Assembly (NCBI GenBank): GCA_027919835.1
Contig: JANVFP010000043.1
Coordinates: forward strand, 124,001-188,000
Length of the DNA: 64,000 nt
Direction: 5' to 3'
Source: Lentinula raphanica
Taxonomy: Eukaryota > Basidiomycota > Agaricomycetes > Agaricales > Omphalotaceae
Shown: positions 47,550 through 58,251 of the stretch, piece after piece
Position numbering within the stretch: the first letter of the stretch is position 1
Layout of the letters: each line of letters begins with the position of its first letter
The notes under the pieces: generated by a model
Told to the model about the DNA's origin: nothing
Database searches by the model: none
The model's input: the letters and a program-made list of their open reading frames with translations, nothing else
Made by a program: the position numbers and the translations under genes

Positions 47550-48751
47550 ATGCGATCCTCAAAAATTTCCTTGGTCTTAATCATGCTTTCCATGCTCATG
47601 ATTACCCAAGCTGTACCAACCTCCGGGTCTGGCCCGTCTGGCCAGTCTACTGCCTCGTCCCCACCTGTTGATTGGGAAGATTTCATCGAGACAGCGCTTG
47701 GTCCGCCCGGAAACCCGCGATATGTGAGTAATTGAACGTGACGTTTGTGAAAACATGAATTGCTGACTACATATTTGCAGCCTGACTGGATGCAAGGGCC
47801 TCTCAGTGAGTTCCTACGCAAAAATGACAAGAAAGTGTTTAGTAAGTGTATCTTTGTATCCTTCTCACAATGTATGAATGAATGTTAAGCTGATACATCC
47901 TTGTAGGGAACAAAGAAGAACTTGGCTCTGAGTGGATCATACAGCCGACGAATGGTCACAATGCCATCGCCTTTTCCCAGCGTCGTCCCAATGAGATCAT
48001 CAAATATCTGACAAGCGCGGACAAGGATGGCTTTGCAGAAGTCAAAGCATTGAAGGCTGCTGGCTTGTATATCGCCTCTGGTACAAACGAAGAAGGTTAC
48101 CCCTTCATACGGATGAAGAAATTGCCCGGAATTCCCCTAATCCGTACCGCGCAATACCAGGATGCATCACCCGAGCAGAGGATTCAATATATCAGGGACG
48201 TTTTGGATCTTGCACGTCCGAAGATTGTGAAGCTTGCACTTGAACAACAGCTTCTCTTTGTGTACGTCATGTAGCGATGTTTTAGAATTGGTCACCGTCT
48301 AATTTCTTTTGAACTTGTGAACTTTGAAGTGATCTCAACCTAGGGAATCTCCTTGTTGGAGCAACTCCGCCGTCGGATCCGGATGATTTTAACGGTTGGG
48401 TTCTTGAACAGCCCATCAGGCATGTCGAACTAATCGATCTCGGCGCTCCTGGGATATTCAAGATCAAGAAGTCTGTAACGGGGAGACAAGTTGTGAGCAC
48501 GGTGATGTTTCTCAGATAATTTGAGCTTTTGAATTGACTTGCCTGGAATACAGAAGAAGTGGTATAAATTAATTCGGGACATGGAACTCGTGCATGCTGC
48601 AGCAGATTTTGAGATTGACTTCGACAGACTTGAAGAGCTTGTCAATGTGAACGTGCAGAAACTCAAGCAAAAAATCGGACGAAGTAAGAAATCGAGCCTA
48701 TTACTATTAAACATCCGATGGCTTGCCCATCCAGTAATTAAACATGTTTAA
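47550..48751 (+). CDS. Secreted protein-kinase-like protein
   Basis: Exon 1 carries a signal peptide (MRSSKISLVLIMLSMLMITQ, cut near AVP). Later exons show kinase-fold features: AEVKALKAAGLYIASG; the hinge-like GYPFIRMKKLPGIPL; a catalytic-loop-like FVDLNLGNLLV keeping the Asp and Asn of HxDxxxxN but not the His; and VELIDLGAPGIFKIKKSV in place of the DFG segment. The N-lobe lysine and glycine loop are not obvious. Five or six exons. The last codons (KHV then stop) run into the TTTAAAC array at 48746, so the normal C-terminus may have been altered by insertion of that DNA. Confidence 0.65.
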
Positions 48752-49450
48752 ACAACTCGATGTTTAATCACACTAGCTGCGCTCAGTCCCCCATTCCCTC
48801 GTATCTGATTCTCATATTTAAACACAGTACTAGTTAAACACAATGTATTCAGTGATTAAATACAATGCGATTAAACACAACTAAAAGAACGGAGCATGTA
48901 TTCGAAGTAAGGGTATGATTAAACAAGCAATGTGTTTAAACTTGATGAAGAGAGAAGTGAAACGACGCTGGATTTAAACACCACGAGAAACATTTAAACT
49001 TGAGGAAGGAAGGAGTGAAATGACGGTGGATTTAAGCGTGTATTCGAAGTAAGGGTATGATCAAACAAGCAATGTATTTAAACTTGACGAAGAGAGAAGT
49101 GAAACGACGCTGGATTTAAACACCACGAGAAACATTTAAACTTGAGGAAGGAAGGAGTGAGATGACGGTGGATTCAAACACCACAAGAAGTATTTAAACT
49201 TGGTCAAAAAGGAGTGAAGGGAAAGGAGTGAAACAAAGGTGGGTTTAAACTTGATAAAGAAGGAGCAAAGGAAGGTATATTTCGATGTGTTTAAACATCT
49301 CGACAAGTTTTAAACTTGATGAAGAAAAGAGCGTGTTTGTAAGGGGTTGTTTAAACGACCATGTGTTTAAACACCCTCAAGAACTATATAGAAAGGAGCG
49401 TGTTTGGTGGTGTGATGAAAGAAAGGCATGTCCATGAATGTTTAAACAGC
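48720..49450. repeat. Dense TTTAAAC array
   Basis: By eye count TTTAAAC occurs 15 times in about 720 bp, often as GTTTAAAC or as TTTAAACTTGA followed by T/G-GAAG; decayed forms (ATTAAAC, TTCAAAC) lie between. A 142-bp direct duplication is embedded (TTCGAAGTAAGGGTATGAT at 48901 and 49043). It separates the kinase-like gene from the KDZ-associated genes and has no coding capacity. It resembles subterminal repeats of a DNA transposon. Confidence 0.85.
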
Positions 49451-49562
49451 GCAGACGGAAGGGCGAAATGGGTATCTGTCTTATGACAAAGAGAGCTTAA
49501 ATACCCTCCAGAACGAGAGCACGTCCAAATGAAGAAAATAGATGCTTTCAAATCGCATTGAG

Positions 49563-52312
49563 TTAGAGGTCTTCAATGAACTGACCATTCTCATCGACCA
49601 CAATTTCCTTCCCATTAGAATCCTTGATAACATAACCTCTGAGTGATCCATCAGAGTATACAAGGCCGAGTTTTCCATTGGGTTGGGGAATGAGGTTGGC
49701 ATACCCTTTGTGATGCAGTTTTGGCTTTTTCGCGGGGCGCTGACGAGAATCTGGAACAGTGTTTGCGCGTTTTCCAGACTTTGCCCGGGAGCTTCTGCGC
49801 ACTTCGGTCTGTACCGTGTCGTTAGCAGAATGCGCTGGAATGACAGTAGCTCCTCCCGAAGTTGCAATCTTGCTCCGAACACCCCTGCGACTTCGACGGG
49901 TAGGCGGTACTTCTGGCGAGCTGTTTGCTGTGGCTGATACGGTGACCGGTGCATTAACAGAAGATATCGAGACCGGTGCCGAAGTATTCAACGATTTCAA
50001 AATCGCGGCATCCTGCGAAGCAACGACACCTAGAGATGGCAGGTCTGGGGTGAGGGAATTTGAGTTGGGTGAGTCGACATCCATAGCTTCATCTGGTGGA
50101 GGAGAGACCGGATGGACACCTGAAGATGGTGAAAGCGATCTCCCGTAATCCGGTGCCACGGTAGAGTCAATCGAAACAGAGGGTAGATCTGAGGGCTGCC
50201 TGGTATCTAGAACTGTGCAGGGTGTCGGTATCGCAGATGATGATGGTTCTTCTCCAGGATCTTGGGCGTCAGGTGAAGCAACCACTTTCGATTGATATTG
50301 GTTGTTGGCCGACGGCAATTCTTCGACTGTAGAGAGGAGTGGATCGAGTGTTGTCGAGGAGAAAGAATGATCGGGTCCTGTTGGAGGCAGGTGAGCATAG
50401 ATCTGAGTACATGGTAAGATCTCCTCTCCAGTCGATAACTCGAGTGCTTGGAGACGACGACGAGAAGCTCTACGGCTGATAATGTCTTCCTTTTCCCAGA
50501 AAACGAAGGGGTCAGGACAGGATACCCCTGATTTGGACAGGAGGAAATCGGCCAGTGTATAGAGGTCTCCGATGGGAAGCGTTTCAATCTCGGCGAAGGT
50601 GACAGGAAATTTGTACTTCTCCGTGTTATAGTAATCGTCCGGATGTTTGAGAATTTCCAGTAATGGTATCGAAGGCTGCTCTTGATCCTGCGGCCAAGTG
50701 TGAACTGTGGTTTTCTTGAGCGACAGGACTTGTGAAGAGAAGGTATGAACACGAAACATACACCATAAAGTCCGGAGGAAAGTTTTGAGAATTTCGCACA
50801 AGTGCGCTGGCTTCAAGTTTCGTAGGCTGAAGTTGACAAGTACGGGGATCGCATCTCTGTTAGTAGTAATGTAAGTCGATTCGGCATTCCTGATCGACGT
50901 TTCATCTACATCTTTCTCTGTATAATGTGAATCAATGAGGGCATTGGACGAGTGATTGAAAGAGGTAACTGACTGGGTAGATAGATGTTACAATAGTCAT
51001 GCCACTTTCTAGTAAGAGTCGCAGATTCTGTTTGCTCTCCTTTATGTCTCAGAAAGCCAGGCTGCATTTCTCCGTCTTTGTAATGACAACTCATCCTTTC
51101 AAGTTGTTTTGTCAATACCTATCCCGTAACTTGGAACAAATGACTTACCGACAAATAACCACTTCATTGTGTTCATTCCTGAATCCAGACATGAAAAAAA
51201 TTTCGGTAGGCCCCATCGCTCCATTCTGACATAGCGCTTCCAGTGCTGTTTTGATAACTTTCGGGAATTCCTCCTGATTACTGTTTCCTGGTTAGTATTG
51301 TGTTTTCACTGCAAACGTACTTGATGACACACCTGTAGAGATCATAAGTGTTCGCCTTCTCCTGATACAGTTCCCGATCAGCCTCTTTCCAAAGCGCAGA
51401 CAGCGCGCGTTGGTAGAAGCCTCCGAAATTGTCGTCTTTACGGCTATCAATATCTTCCGGGTTTCTGCCTTCAGCAGCACGTTGCTCAGCAGCCTCGGCA
51501 CGCAACCTTTCAGCCTCCTCCTTAATCTTCTCATCGTTCTCTTCCCGAAAGATTTCCTTCGCGGGCGCGGAGTTTTTGAAACAAGCCAAAGCATCTGCGG
51601 CCTTCAGCGCATCAGCCTTTGCCACGTCCGCGGAAGTACTGTCCGGTATTTGACGCTTGTTTACCATGGCCTCCTGTGGGCCTAATTAGTGCTACGACAT
51701 TCAACAAGACCAATGGGAGTGATATACCGTAACAAAGAAATGTTTGTTCTTTTTGATGAACGTATTGTTGCGATAATTGCGAAACATTCCCTTGAGAATC
51801 TACAAGAAAAAACAAACCGATGTTATGCATAACTGACAAGATGAGCATAGCAATGGGTGTACCTTGTTGAGTTTCTGAGAGGTATCGTTGAAAGTTTCGA
51901 AGGCCGGGGACGTCTTGATGTCGGCGATGGTTTCCTTGATCCATGCAGTAACTCCGTCTGGGTCTCGCGCATGAGCATCCTTCTTGCCAAGATGCAGCTC
52001 ATGTTTACGTAGAATGTGCTCCCATGCTGGGAATTTTGAGCGCACGAGATCTTGCTGTTGTTGAGTGAGAGAGGATTGTCGACCGGGCTTTCTCTCCACC
52101 TGAGAGGCTTCTTCGTCAGAGCTCTCGCTGCTGCTGTCCGCAACACGGGTAGTCTTCTTAGACCTGCGCTTCTTCTTGGACTTGGACGGAGCAACGTGAG
52201 CTGATGGAGCAGTCTCTCCGGTAGTAGCTGTCTGAGGAGTCTCAGTGCTAGCGGCCGTCTCAGCGGGAGCAGTTGTTTGCACTGATGTCTCTTGCGAAAT
52301 CAGAGCCGACAT
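49563..52312 (-). CDS. KDZ-associated nuclear protein, unknown family
   Basis: From ATG at 52312: a Thr/Ala-rich start, a nuclear-localisation stretch KSKKKRRSKKTTR, an acidic serine run SSSESSDEE, then LTQQQQDLVRSKFPAWEHIL. After several introns come FIKKNKHFFVTEAMVNKRQI, a charged helix, and MGPTEIFFMSGFRNEHNEVV. The long last exon carries PVTFAEIETLPIGDLYTLAD, a Ser/Pro-rich region, AT-hook-like or basic patches (RRSRRGVRSK; RRSSRAKSGKR; RQRPAKKPK) and a terminal FIEDL. I do not recognise a named domain. The architecture suggests a chromatin or DNA-associated protein. A 22-bp motif shared with the transposase promoter lies about 220 bp upstream. Confidence 0.75.
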
Positions 52313-52677
52313 TGATGCGGCAGTGGAGAGTCAAAAAGAGAGACGAAGAGTCAGAAAAGACACGAAAGTCAGGAAAGAGACGGGGATGTTCGTTTTACTG
52401 TGGAAGTAGAAGCTGGATTGTTTGGATTGTTAATGAGATACTCCACTCAACAGACTAGCACTTACTCTCCGGAAAAGTCGCAATCGTTCTGTTTTTTTTT
52501 CAGATCTTGCATATCCGTAACCCGTCGGTCGTAGTTTAACGTCATTGCGGACGCGAACTCAGCCTCCTAACTGCTTTGGAAATAGACTGCATGAAGTAGA
52601 ACATTTCATAACAGAATCACATAACCACTGTTACAGAATACAAAGTGATACATCAAGCAATTGAAATCATGGAATTC
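52313..52677. promoter_or_regulatory. Promoter region of the leftmost cargo gene
   Basis: 365 bp between two leftward genes. Holds the 22-bp motif at 52532-52553 on the minus strand (listed separately) and pyrimidine/purine tracts. No other gene. Confidence 0.4.
52532..52553 (-). promoter_or_regulatory. 22-bp motif, copy 1
   Basis: Minus-strand copy with core AATGACGTTAAACTA preceded by CGTCCGC. Identical over 22 bp to the copy at 60301-60322. Oriented with the transcription of the gene starting at 52312. Contains TGACGT, a bZIP/CREB-type core. Confidence 0.7.
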
Positions 52678-55600
52678 CTATAGACGAACTTCCGGAGATT
52701 GAAAACGATACACATCCCTAGCTGCTGCCATGAGCAAACCGCTTCTTCTACGAACAGCCTGTGTTTCCTGTACCCTTTCCAACTGATCAGGGTGTGCATC
52801 TATCCTTTCCAATGTCAAGATCTCCTCTGTCTCAGATGGCAATTCTACCACCCCTAGGATGAACCAGAGATCTCTGTCTGTCTTCCTTCCCTTGTAAAAA
52901 TGATGAATGCGCCGAACTAGTTTCCCAATATGTTCTTCAGACCCGTTGACGATCACCATGAGCGATTTTTCTGTTTTCGGCTTTGGTCGGTCCATCGATC
53001 TTGATACATCGGGCGTCCACACTAGCAAAGGTTCTCCACCAATCGGCCTGTCTTGGATCATCTTGAAACCACTGCCAGGCTGTTGGGGAATGACTTTGAC
53101 ATACTGAATCCCTTTTCGCCCCTTCATCCTCACACCAATTGGAATTCCCACCAGATTACGATGGTAAATCCACACATCCTGACGAGTTTCAGGTGAGACT
53201 AGTAATTCAGGGTGGTCTGATGACTGAGGTGGATCGTCTGTATTGAAGTAATCTGGTGGCGGCCGGAAGACCATTTCACCTGCAGAAACACAGTAGTCGG
53301 TAGTATTTCCGGTGTCGGATTGAGGGTGCCAAACACCGGTGAAAATGAAAGAGCGCGCGAAATCGGATGGTTCGGGAGTGCCACTACGCACGCCAGTTCG
53401 GGTTGCAGGAGATTTCCGAGCAGAATCTTTGGAAGGGATGTAACTTGAAGCAGGAATGAAGAAAGCTTGACGCTCCGTGGGCTTGATGGCGTCAGCCAAA
53501 GGTTTTTTGGAGCTGGATTCTGATGAGCCAGAGTAATCGAGATTGGCAGACTGAGACTTACAAAGATTCGCGAACAAAGTCATAATCAATACGACGGCGC
53601 GGATGGGTTTCAGTGGGAGTAACAACACCGAGCTCAACGATGAGCATAATGCCGCTCGCACCACGAGCTAGCTGCTCAGAAGTCACTTTGTATACATTGA
53701 CATCATATACCACGCCGGAGTATCCCTTCCAAGGCCCTTTCACGACGATGACTCTAGCCCTTATCCATGGTGTTGGTCCTGTTTTCATGGCTTCTAAGAC
53801 GTGATTGGGCATGAAATCTCGAAGATACTCCGGTATTGGCTGATACCTCGTAAGTAGTAACCCGGAACTATAGTGAATGAGTCAGGACTCGTACTTAATG
53901 CCAATTGAATCAACGCGAGTACCTATATTCAACAACTTGCGTGTAATCCGTTTGCAGTGAATGATGGATCGAAGGTATGAAAAGTGACAGTCGAAGTGAT
54001 CCATGTCCATCAGGGAAGACATTTTTGATTATGGCCGTATAGTTGCTGAAGAGACCAGCCGTGATTCGTACTTGTACATTCTTCCACGGGACATTGCTTT
54101 GATCAAGGCGAGATGAATCCGTGAGGCTTACAGTGTTGGAATCGTACCATGACGTCTGTGAATGTAACAGTTAGTGTAAGCGCGATCGAGCGAAACGAGG
54201 CAATACATACAAGAGCATGGCTATAGTCTGGGATAATACCAACAAAGCGGGCTGTTACAGCTGCAACAAGACCAGTGGTGTCTTTATCAGAACCAGTCAG
54301 GACCTTAACATATTCACCGGGTGCTATGACTTTTCGAAGTGAATGGAAAGGTATATGAACGAGACCTTCGTCGGTGTCGACCTCGCATCCATTATCGGTT
54401 ACGTCTTTCACTGTCCCCAAAATCACATCATTTGGGTGTTTCGTTGCGACTGCCCCCGAAGTTGCTCTGTTTGGATTCTTCGTTGCGGTGACTTTCTCTC
54501 CCGGTAGGAAAACCCAGAGATCAGGACGAAGCGCCGGGGCTGACATGAAGAGTGGATGCTGACTTTCCTGGAATACCGAAAGAACTTCGGAGGCTATCGA
54601 CGTAGCAGGGGTTACAGACTGCGGAACAAAGTACTTGAGCATGAGTCCATGAGAGAAAGTGCCTAAGATTTTGTGCTTGTAATCCTGTTCAGCGACAGCA
54701 TCGTCTGTATGAACACGCGTCACTAAGTCCTGAACGCGCGATCCGCATCGATCCAAGGTGAACAAAACCGGTCGCGGTCGAATGTGTCCACGTTTCCTTT
54801 TCAGTAGGATCCTTCTTTGTTCGAGCTCGTGCTCATCAGAGTGGGCTTGCAGAGTGAGTCGTGGTGCTAACAGGACAGTCAGACACCTGCCTGACGTCTC
54901 CGAATAACCTAAAACTAGTCCTGTATCGCCTTTGTAGAGACCACGTCCAATAGTTACCCAGTCGCCGGTAGAATAGAAGGCAGTAGTAGCAGATGGAAAG
55001 CAATTCAGACTCGCGTGATATTCGTCCTGAGGAACTATACGTAAGGTCGAAATCCGTACGTCTGAATATACGGCTAGTGCGTCGAGAAGGGATGGGGTGT
55101 TGCAAATGCGTTCTCGGGAGAAACGAGCTTCGAGAAATATGACTCCAATGATGTCTCCATTATGAAACACGGAACGCAGCTCATTTCGAAAATCGTTCTG
55201 AGTCAAGAGACGATGCGCTATGTCAAACTCTGTATTGGGCTAGAAGAATTGATGAACGATTGTTGTGCAGTATAACAGTGTTGGAACACATACCGCGCAC
55301 TTGAGTCGGTACAGCTGCCAATCACTGGGATGAATTGATCGACGCGCCTCCTCTCCTGCCCAATCACCGGCATTGTTCAAACGGATTTTGTCGATTATAG
55401 AAAAAGGCACAGACGGTTCGGGGGAAAGCTGGTGAGCTGGTGTGTGTCGCGTCGAATGATTGTTTGAAGACTCTCGATGTGTATATCTTTGCTCTAGCGA
55501 TTCCAAAAAGCCCGAGGCAGAGACAGGGGGATCTGGATTGATAGGCGATGGATTTGAGTGACTGGGACTGATTTCCTGGTCATCGATAAAACCATCTGTA

Positions 55601-55800
55601 ATCGATGGTCGTTGGATAAGGAATGTAATTATCAGGGAGGACTACTTACCTTCTTCGCCCTCCTCACTTTCAAAATCTTCTTCATCGCTGTCCACTTGTG
55701 CTTCAACATCAAAAAACTGCTCCAAGTTTCGGCTTTTTTCTCTCTGTGAGCGGTATTCCGCCGAGGAAACTTGGGAGGCTAAAACGTCTTGAGCTTCCAT
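52678..55800 (-). CDS. Spt5-like protein (NGN-like region plus KOW motifs)
   Basis: Resembles the transcription elongation factor Spt5. It has an acidic N-terminus (DSDEEDFESEEGEE), then a Pro/Ser linker. An NGN-like region follows (WQLYRLKC ... FDIAHRLLTQNDF ... DIIGVIFLEARFSRERICNT). KOW-type motifs come next: DWVTIGRGLYKGDTGLVLGY, KVLTGSDKDTTGLVAAV, VQVRITAGLFSNYTAIIKN and ARVIVVKGPWKGYSGVVYDV. The rest is a long tail with no CTR-like repeats that I can see. Numerous introns. It differs enough from a housekeeping Spt5 to be a specialised paralog. It sits in the leftward arm of the KDZ element. A 5' untranslated exon probably lies in the left arm of the inverted repeat, which reads GCGCGAAG|GTGAGTAT on this strand. 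Confidence 0.75.
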
Positions 55801-56822
55801 GAACGTACGACTTATGTATATACCTACCAAGAACAATAGTTTGTTAGTTCGCGTCGAGTACTTTCTCCCTCAAACTCAGACTGGCTATGAACACAAATCT
55901 ATATTGAGATGAAATCGATCTATCTTGCTTTCCGTGTTACTCATTGCTGATCATTCGTACTATCGACCATATCGTGTCTACGAGGATACTCACCTTCGCG
56001 CACTGCCAGAGGACTTGACGATGAAGAACGAGAGAAAGAGAAAATGTTGTTTCCCACGGTTCACAGTGGGAATGTCAACCCGAGGTTCGGAAAGAAAACG
56101 ACTGAAAAAGGAAGCACCCCGGTTCTCTTTTGGGTGCTTCCTTTTTCAGTCGTTTTCTTTCCGAACCTCGGGTTGACATTCCCACTGTGAACTGTGGGAA
56201 ACAACATTTTCTCTTTCTCTCGTTCTTCATCGTCAAGTCCTCTGGCAGTGCGCGAAGGTGCTTTCTACAGTGACCGGTATCGCTGATTTGGTATGCTCAC
56301 TATGTCATTGTCGTTTTCGCTTGAAGCTGTAACTAATCAGTCTATATCAGGTGGTTTTTTAATGTTGCTGCTGGCAGCCAATCTTGCAGACGAGAGAGGC
56401 TACATACTTGCAGTACGTCCACATACACTATTTTGTTTCACTCATGCCTGTAACTCGAATCATATCTGCTTAGCTTTTGCTGTCGCTCCTTCAAAAGTCC
56501 CTGAAGTCATCGTTGATCTTTTGGTCTTATCGATCTTGAGAACGATGAGTATGTAACTTCTCTTCGTGGAAAATCTTCAAGCGATTGAGTTCGACTCAGT
56601 TCGACGGACTCCTTGTAACGGTTAGCACGCCACTTTTCCTTTTTTAAGTCCGCGAATGCCGACATAGGATCCCCCGACACAGAACAAATCGAACCCGGTT
56701 ACGTTATAGACTGTTCAGGCTAGCGGGTGTTCAGGCTAGCAGGTTAGTCTATCTCCTATATATCCCTACCCGGAATTATCTGACAAGGTTTTTTGCAGCT
56801 CTTTCTCTCCGTGTTTGCTCCC
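55801..56822. promoter_or_regulatory. Central divergent region of the KDZ cargo
   Basis: About 1 kb between the divergent Spt5-like gene and the first rightward gene. It contains the 129-bp inverted repeat and splice-like sites on both sides (a minus-strand GTGAGT donor at 55990; a plus-strand TTTTTTGCAG acceptor ending at about 56799). Both genes therefore seem to have spliced 5' leaders. Open frames at 56293-56556 are not convincing. Confidence 0.5.
55991..56260. repeat. Long inverted repeat (129-bp arms, 12-bp spacer)
   Basis: Left arm 55991-56119 and right arm 56132-56260 are reverse complements over their whole length with one mismatch (CACGGTTCAC against CACAGTTCAC) and no gaps by eye. 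Spacer 56120-56131. The arms contain CTCTTTCTCTCGTTCTTCAT and TCTGGCAGTGCGCGAAG reading outward in both directions. No ATG occurs outward in the arms, so they look like duplicated leader DNA, not coding sequence. Confidence 0.95.
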
Positions 56823-57861
56823 ATGTCCCAGGTCTTCCCAACACCTCCAGCTCTTATGTCAGGCGATCTGCCTCTCCTGTATACTCTTCAAATCATCCTT
56901 CGTCTCAGAGCTCTTCGTACATCTTGTGGATTATCAGCCTGTCCGCCCCGCCCACCTGTGAACGCCAATGAGAATTTTGTGGGATTGTCGATATACCCTG
57001 GATTGATGACACAGGTTACAAACCGTAACGATCACCATTTTGGCAGCCTCGGTCGCCTTTTTTTCATTGTAAGCTTGTTATAGGCCAAGATTGGTCCTGT
57101 CGCTCAATTTCTCTTCACAGATCGAAACGCGGCTCAACGGCGAAGTAGTCAGGAAGAGGGCCGTATTCGATAATGCCCGCATTCCACGTCACATTCTAGA
57201 GAGTGACCAGGAGCTGAATGAGCTTCTGGTTCTACGCAACACTTCGATTATAAGCCCTCCATCTTCGCGACCGCATTCAGCACCTGTGGTTGTAGACGGG
57301 GTGACAGCTGCCTCACGACGTTCTTTGGACGAAGTCACGACTCAAGATGTCATACGAGATGACAGAGTTGAAGTATCGGAGCCACGTCGCCCCCCCTCCC
57401 GACATTTTCAGCTCAACGGTCGAGCCCAACGCAAGCATGCTCCTTACTGTATCCCACATCGAGACAATTCCTTGTTACCAAGTCACGATTCTCACCAAAC
57501 GCGAATGGATATCAGCGTCACAATACTCGTGTGGTCAAAGGTTTGTAACATGACTCGCTCTGCCTGGGTATTTTAACATCTCACCTCTTTCATGATGCAG
57601 GAATCGTATCGTCAAGCAACAGTCGCATTGAAGATTGAAAATGGTCGTTGTATGACCCTTTCGATGGTCTCAGGTGCTCTCGCCGAGCTATTCGAAGGCT
57701 TCACCGATAGTGCCGACATAGAGCGGTTTGTACCGGACAAAGGGTGGCTACCAATTCTTCTCAACACCCCTTTTGTAGTTAACGAAGGCGACATCATCTC
57801 CCTTAAACTCTCCGCTACCGAGGTCGATAATTGGCACATTCATGTATCTCACTTATATTAG
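56823..57861 (+). CDS. KDZ-associated protein, unknown family, paralog 1
   Basis: Three exons from ATG at 56823 (MSQVFPTPPALMSGDLPLLY). Segments are LQIILRLRALRTSCGLSACP; an intron after LGRLFFI; IETRLNGEVVRKRAVFDNAR; a Ser/Pro/Arg-rich middle; a short hydrophobic TRMDISVTILVWSK; an intron; then the C-terminal block RCMTLSMVSGALAELFEGF, IERFVPDKGWLPILLNTPF, VVNEGDIISLKLSAT and final HLY. The next gene (58252) has the same order, the same intron positions and the same ending, so they are full-length paralogs. No named domain recognised. Confidence 0.75.
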
Positions 57862-58251
57862 AAATATGTTTTTCCACCTCAATTCGTTTATATCTATCTC
57901 CCTTTCCTTAGTAGTTGCTCAACCACTGATCATATATTTTACTGCTGAATGCTGTTCAACCGACGTTACAAACATCTGCTACACTTCCTGCCCTCTTCAA
58001 CATGTACATGTCTCCTTTTTGTAAACCTTAAAGTACTGTCTTGTGGCGTGAAACCTGAAGCGGGCTCTCCAGAACATATCAATCTGGATCCCGACCCTAC
58101 CTGGATGGATCTGAAGATGAAATCGAAGGAAAAAACTCTTGCCGGTATTTTTTTTCGTTTTTTTATTTCATAATTATTCATAATATTCTTTTCATAAACC
58201 AGGCTAAAAGAGCAAAGAATTGACCTCGTAGTTTTCCCCCCCGAACTCACG
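57862..58251. other. Intergenic between the two paralogs
   Basis: 390 bp with T-rich stretches near 58150-58170. No gene or shared 22-bp motif seen. Confidence 0.4.

Noticed and set aside
48720..49450. CRISPR-like spacing of TTTAAAC words
   Set aside because: Words are only 7-8 bp, irregularly spaced and in a eukaryotic genome; not a CRISPR array.
56293..56556. Plus-strand frame beside the inverted repeat (MLTMSLSFSLEAV...)
   Set aside because: Lies between a leader-like region and the acceptor upstream of the ATG at 56823; no counterpart in the paralog, so more likely intron or leader.
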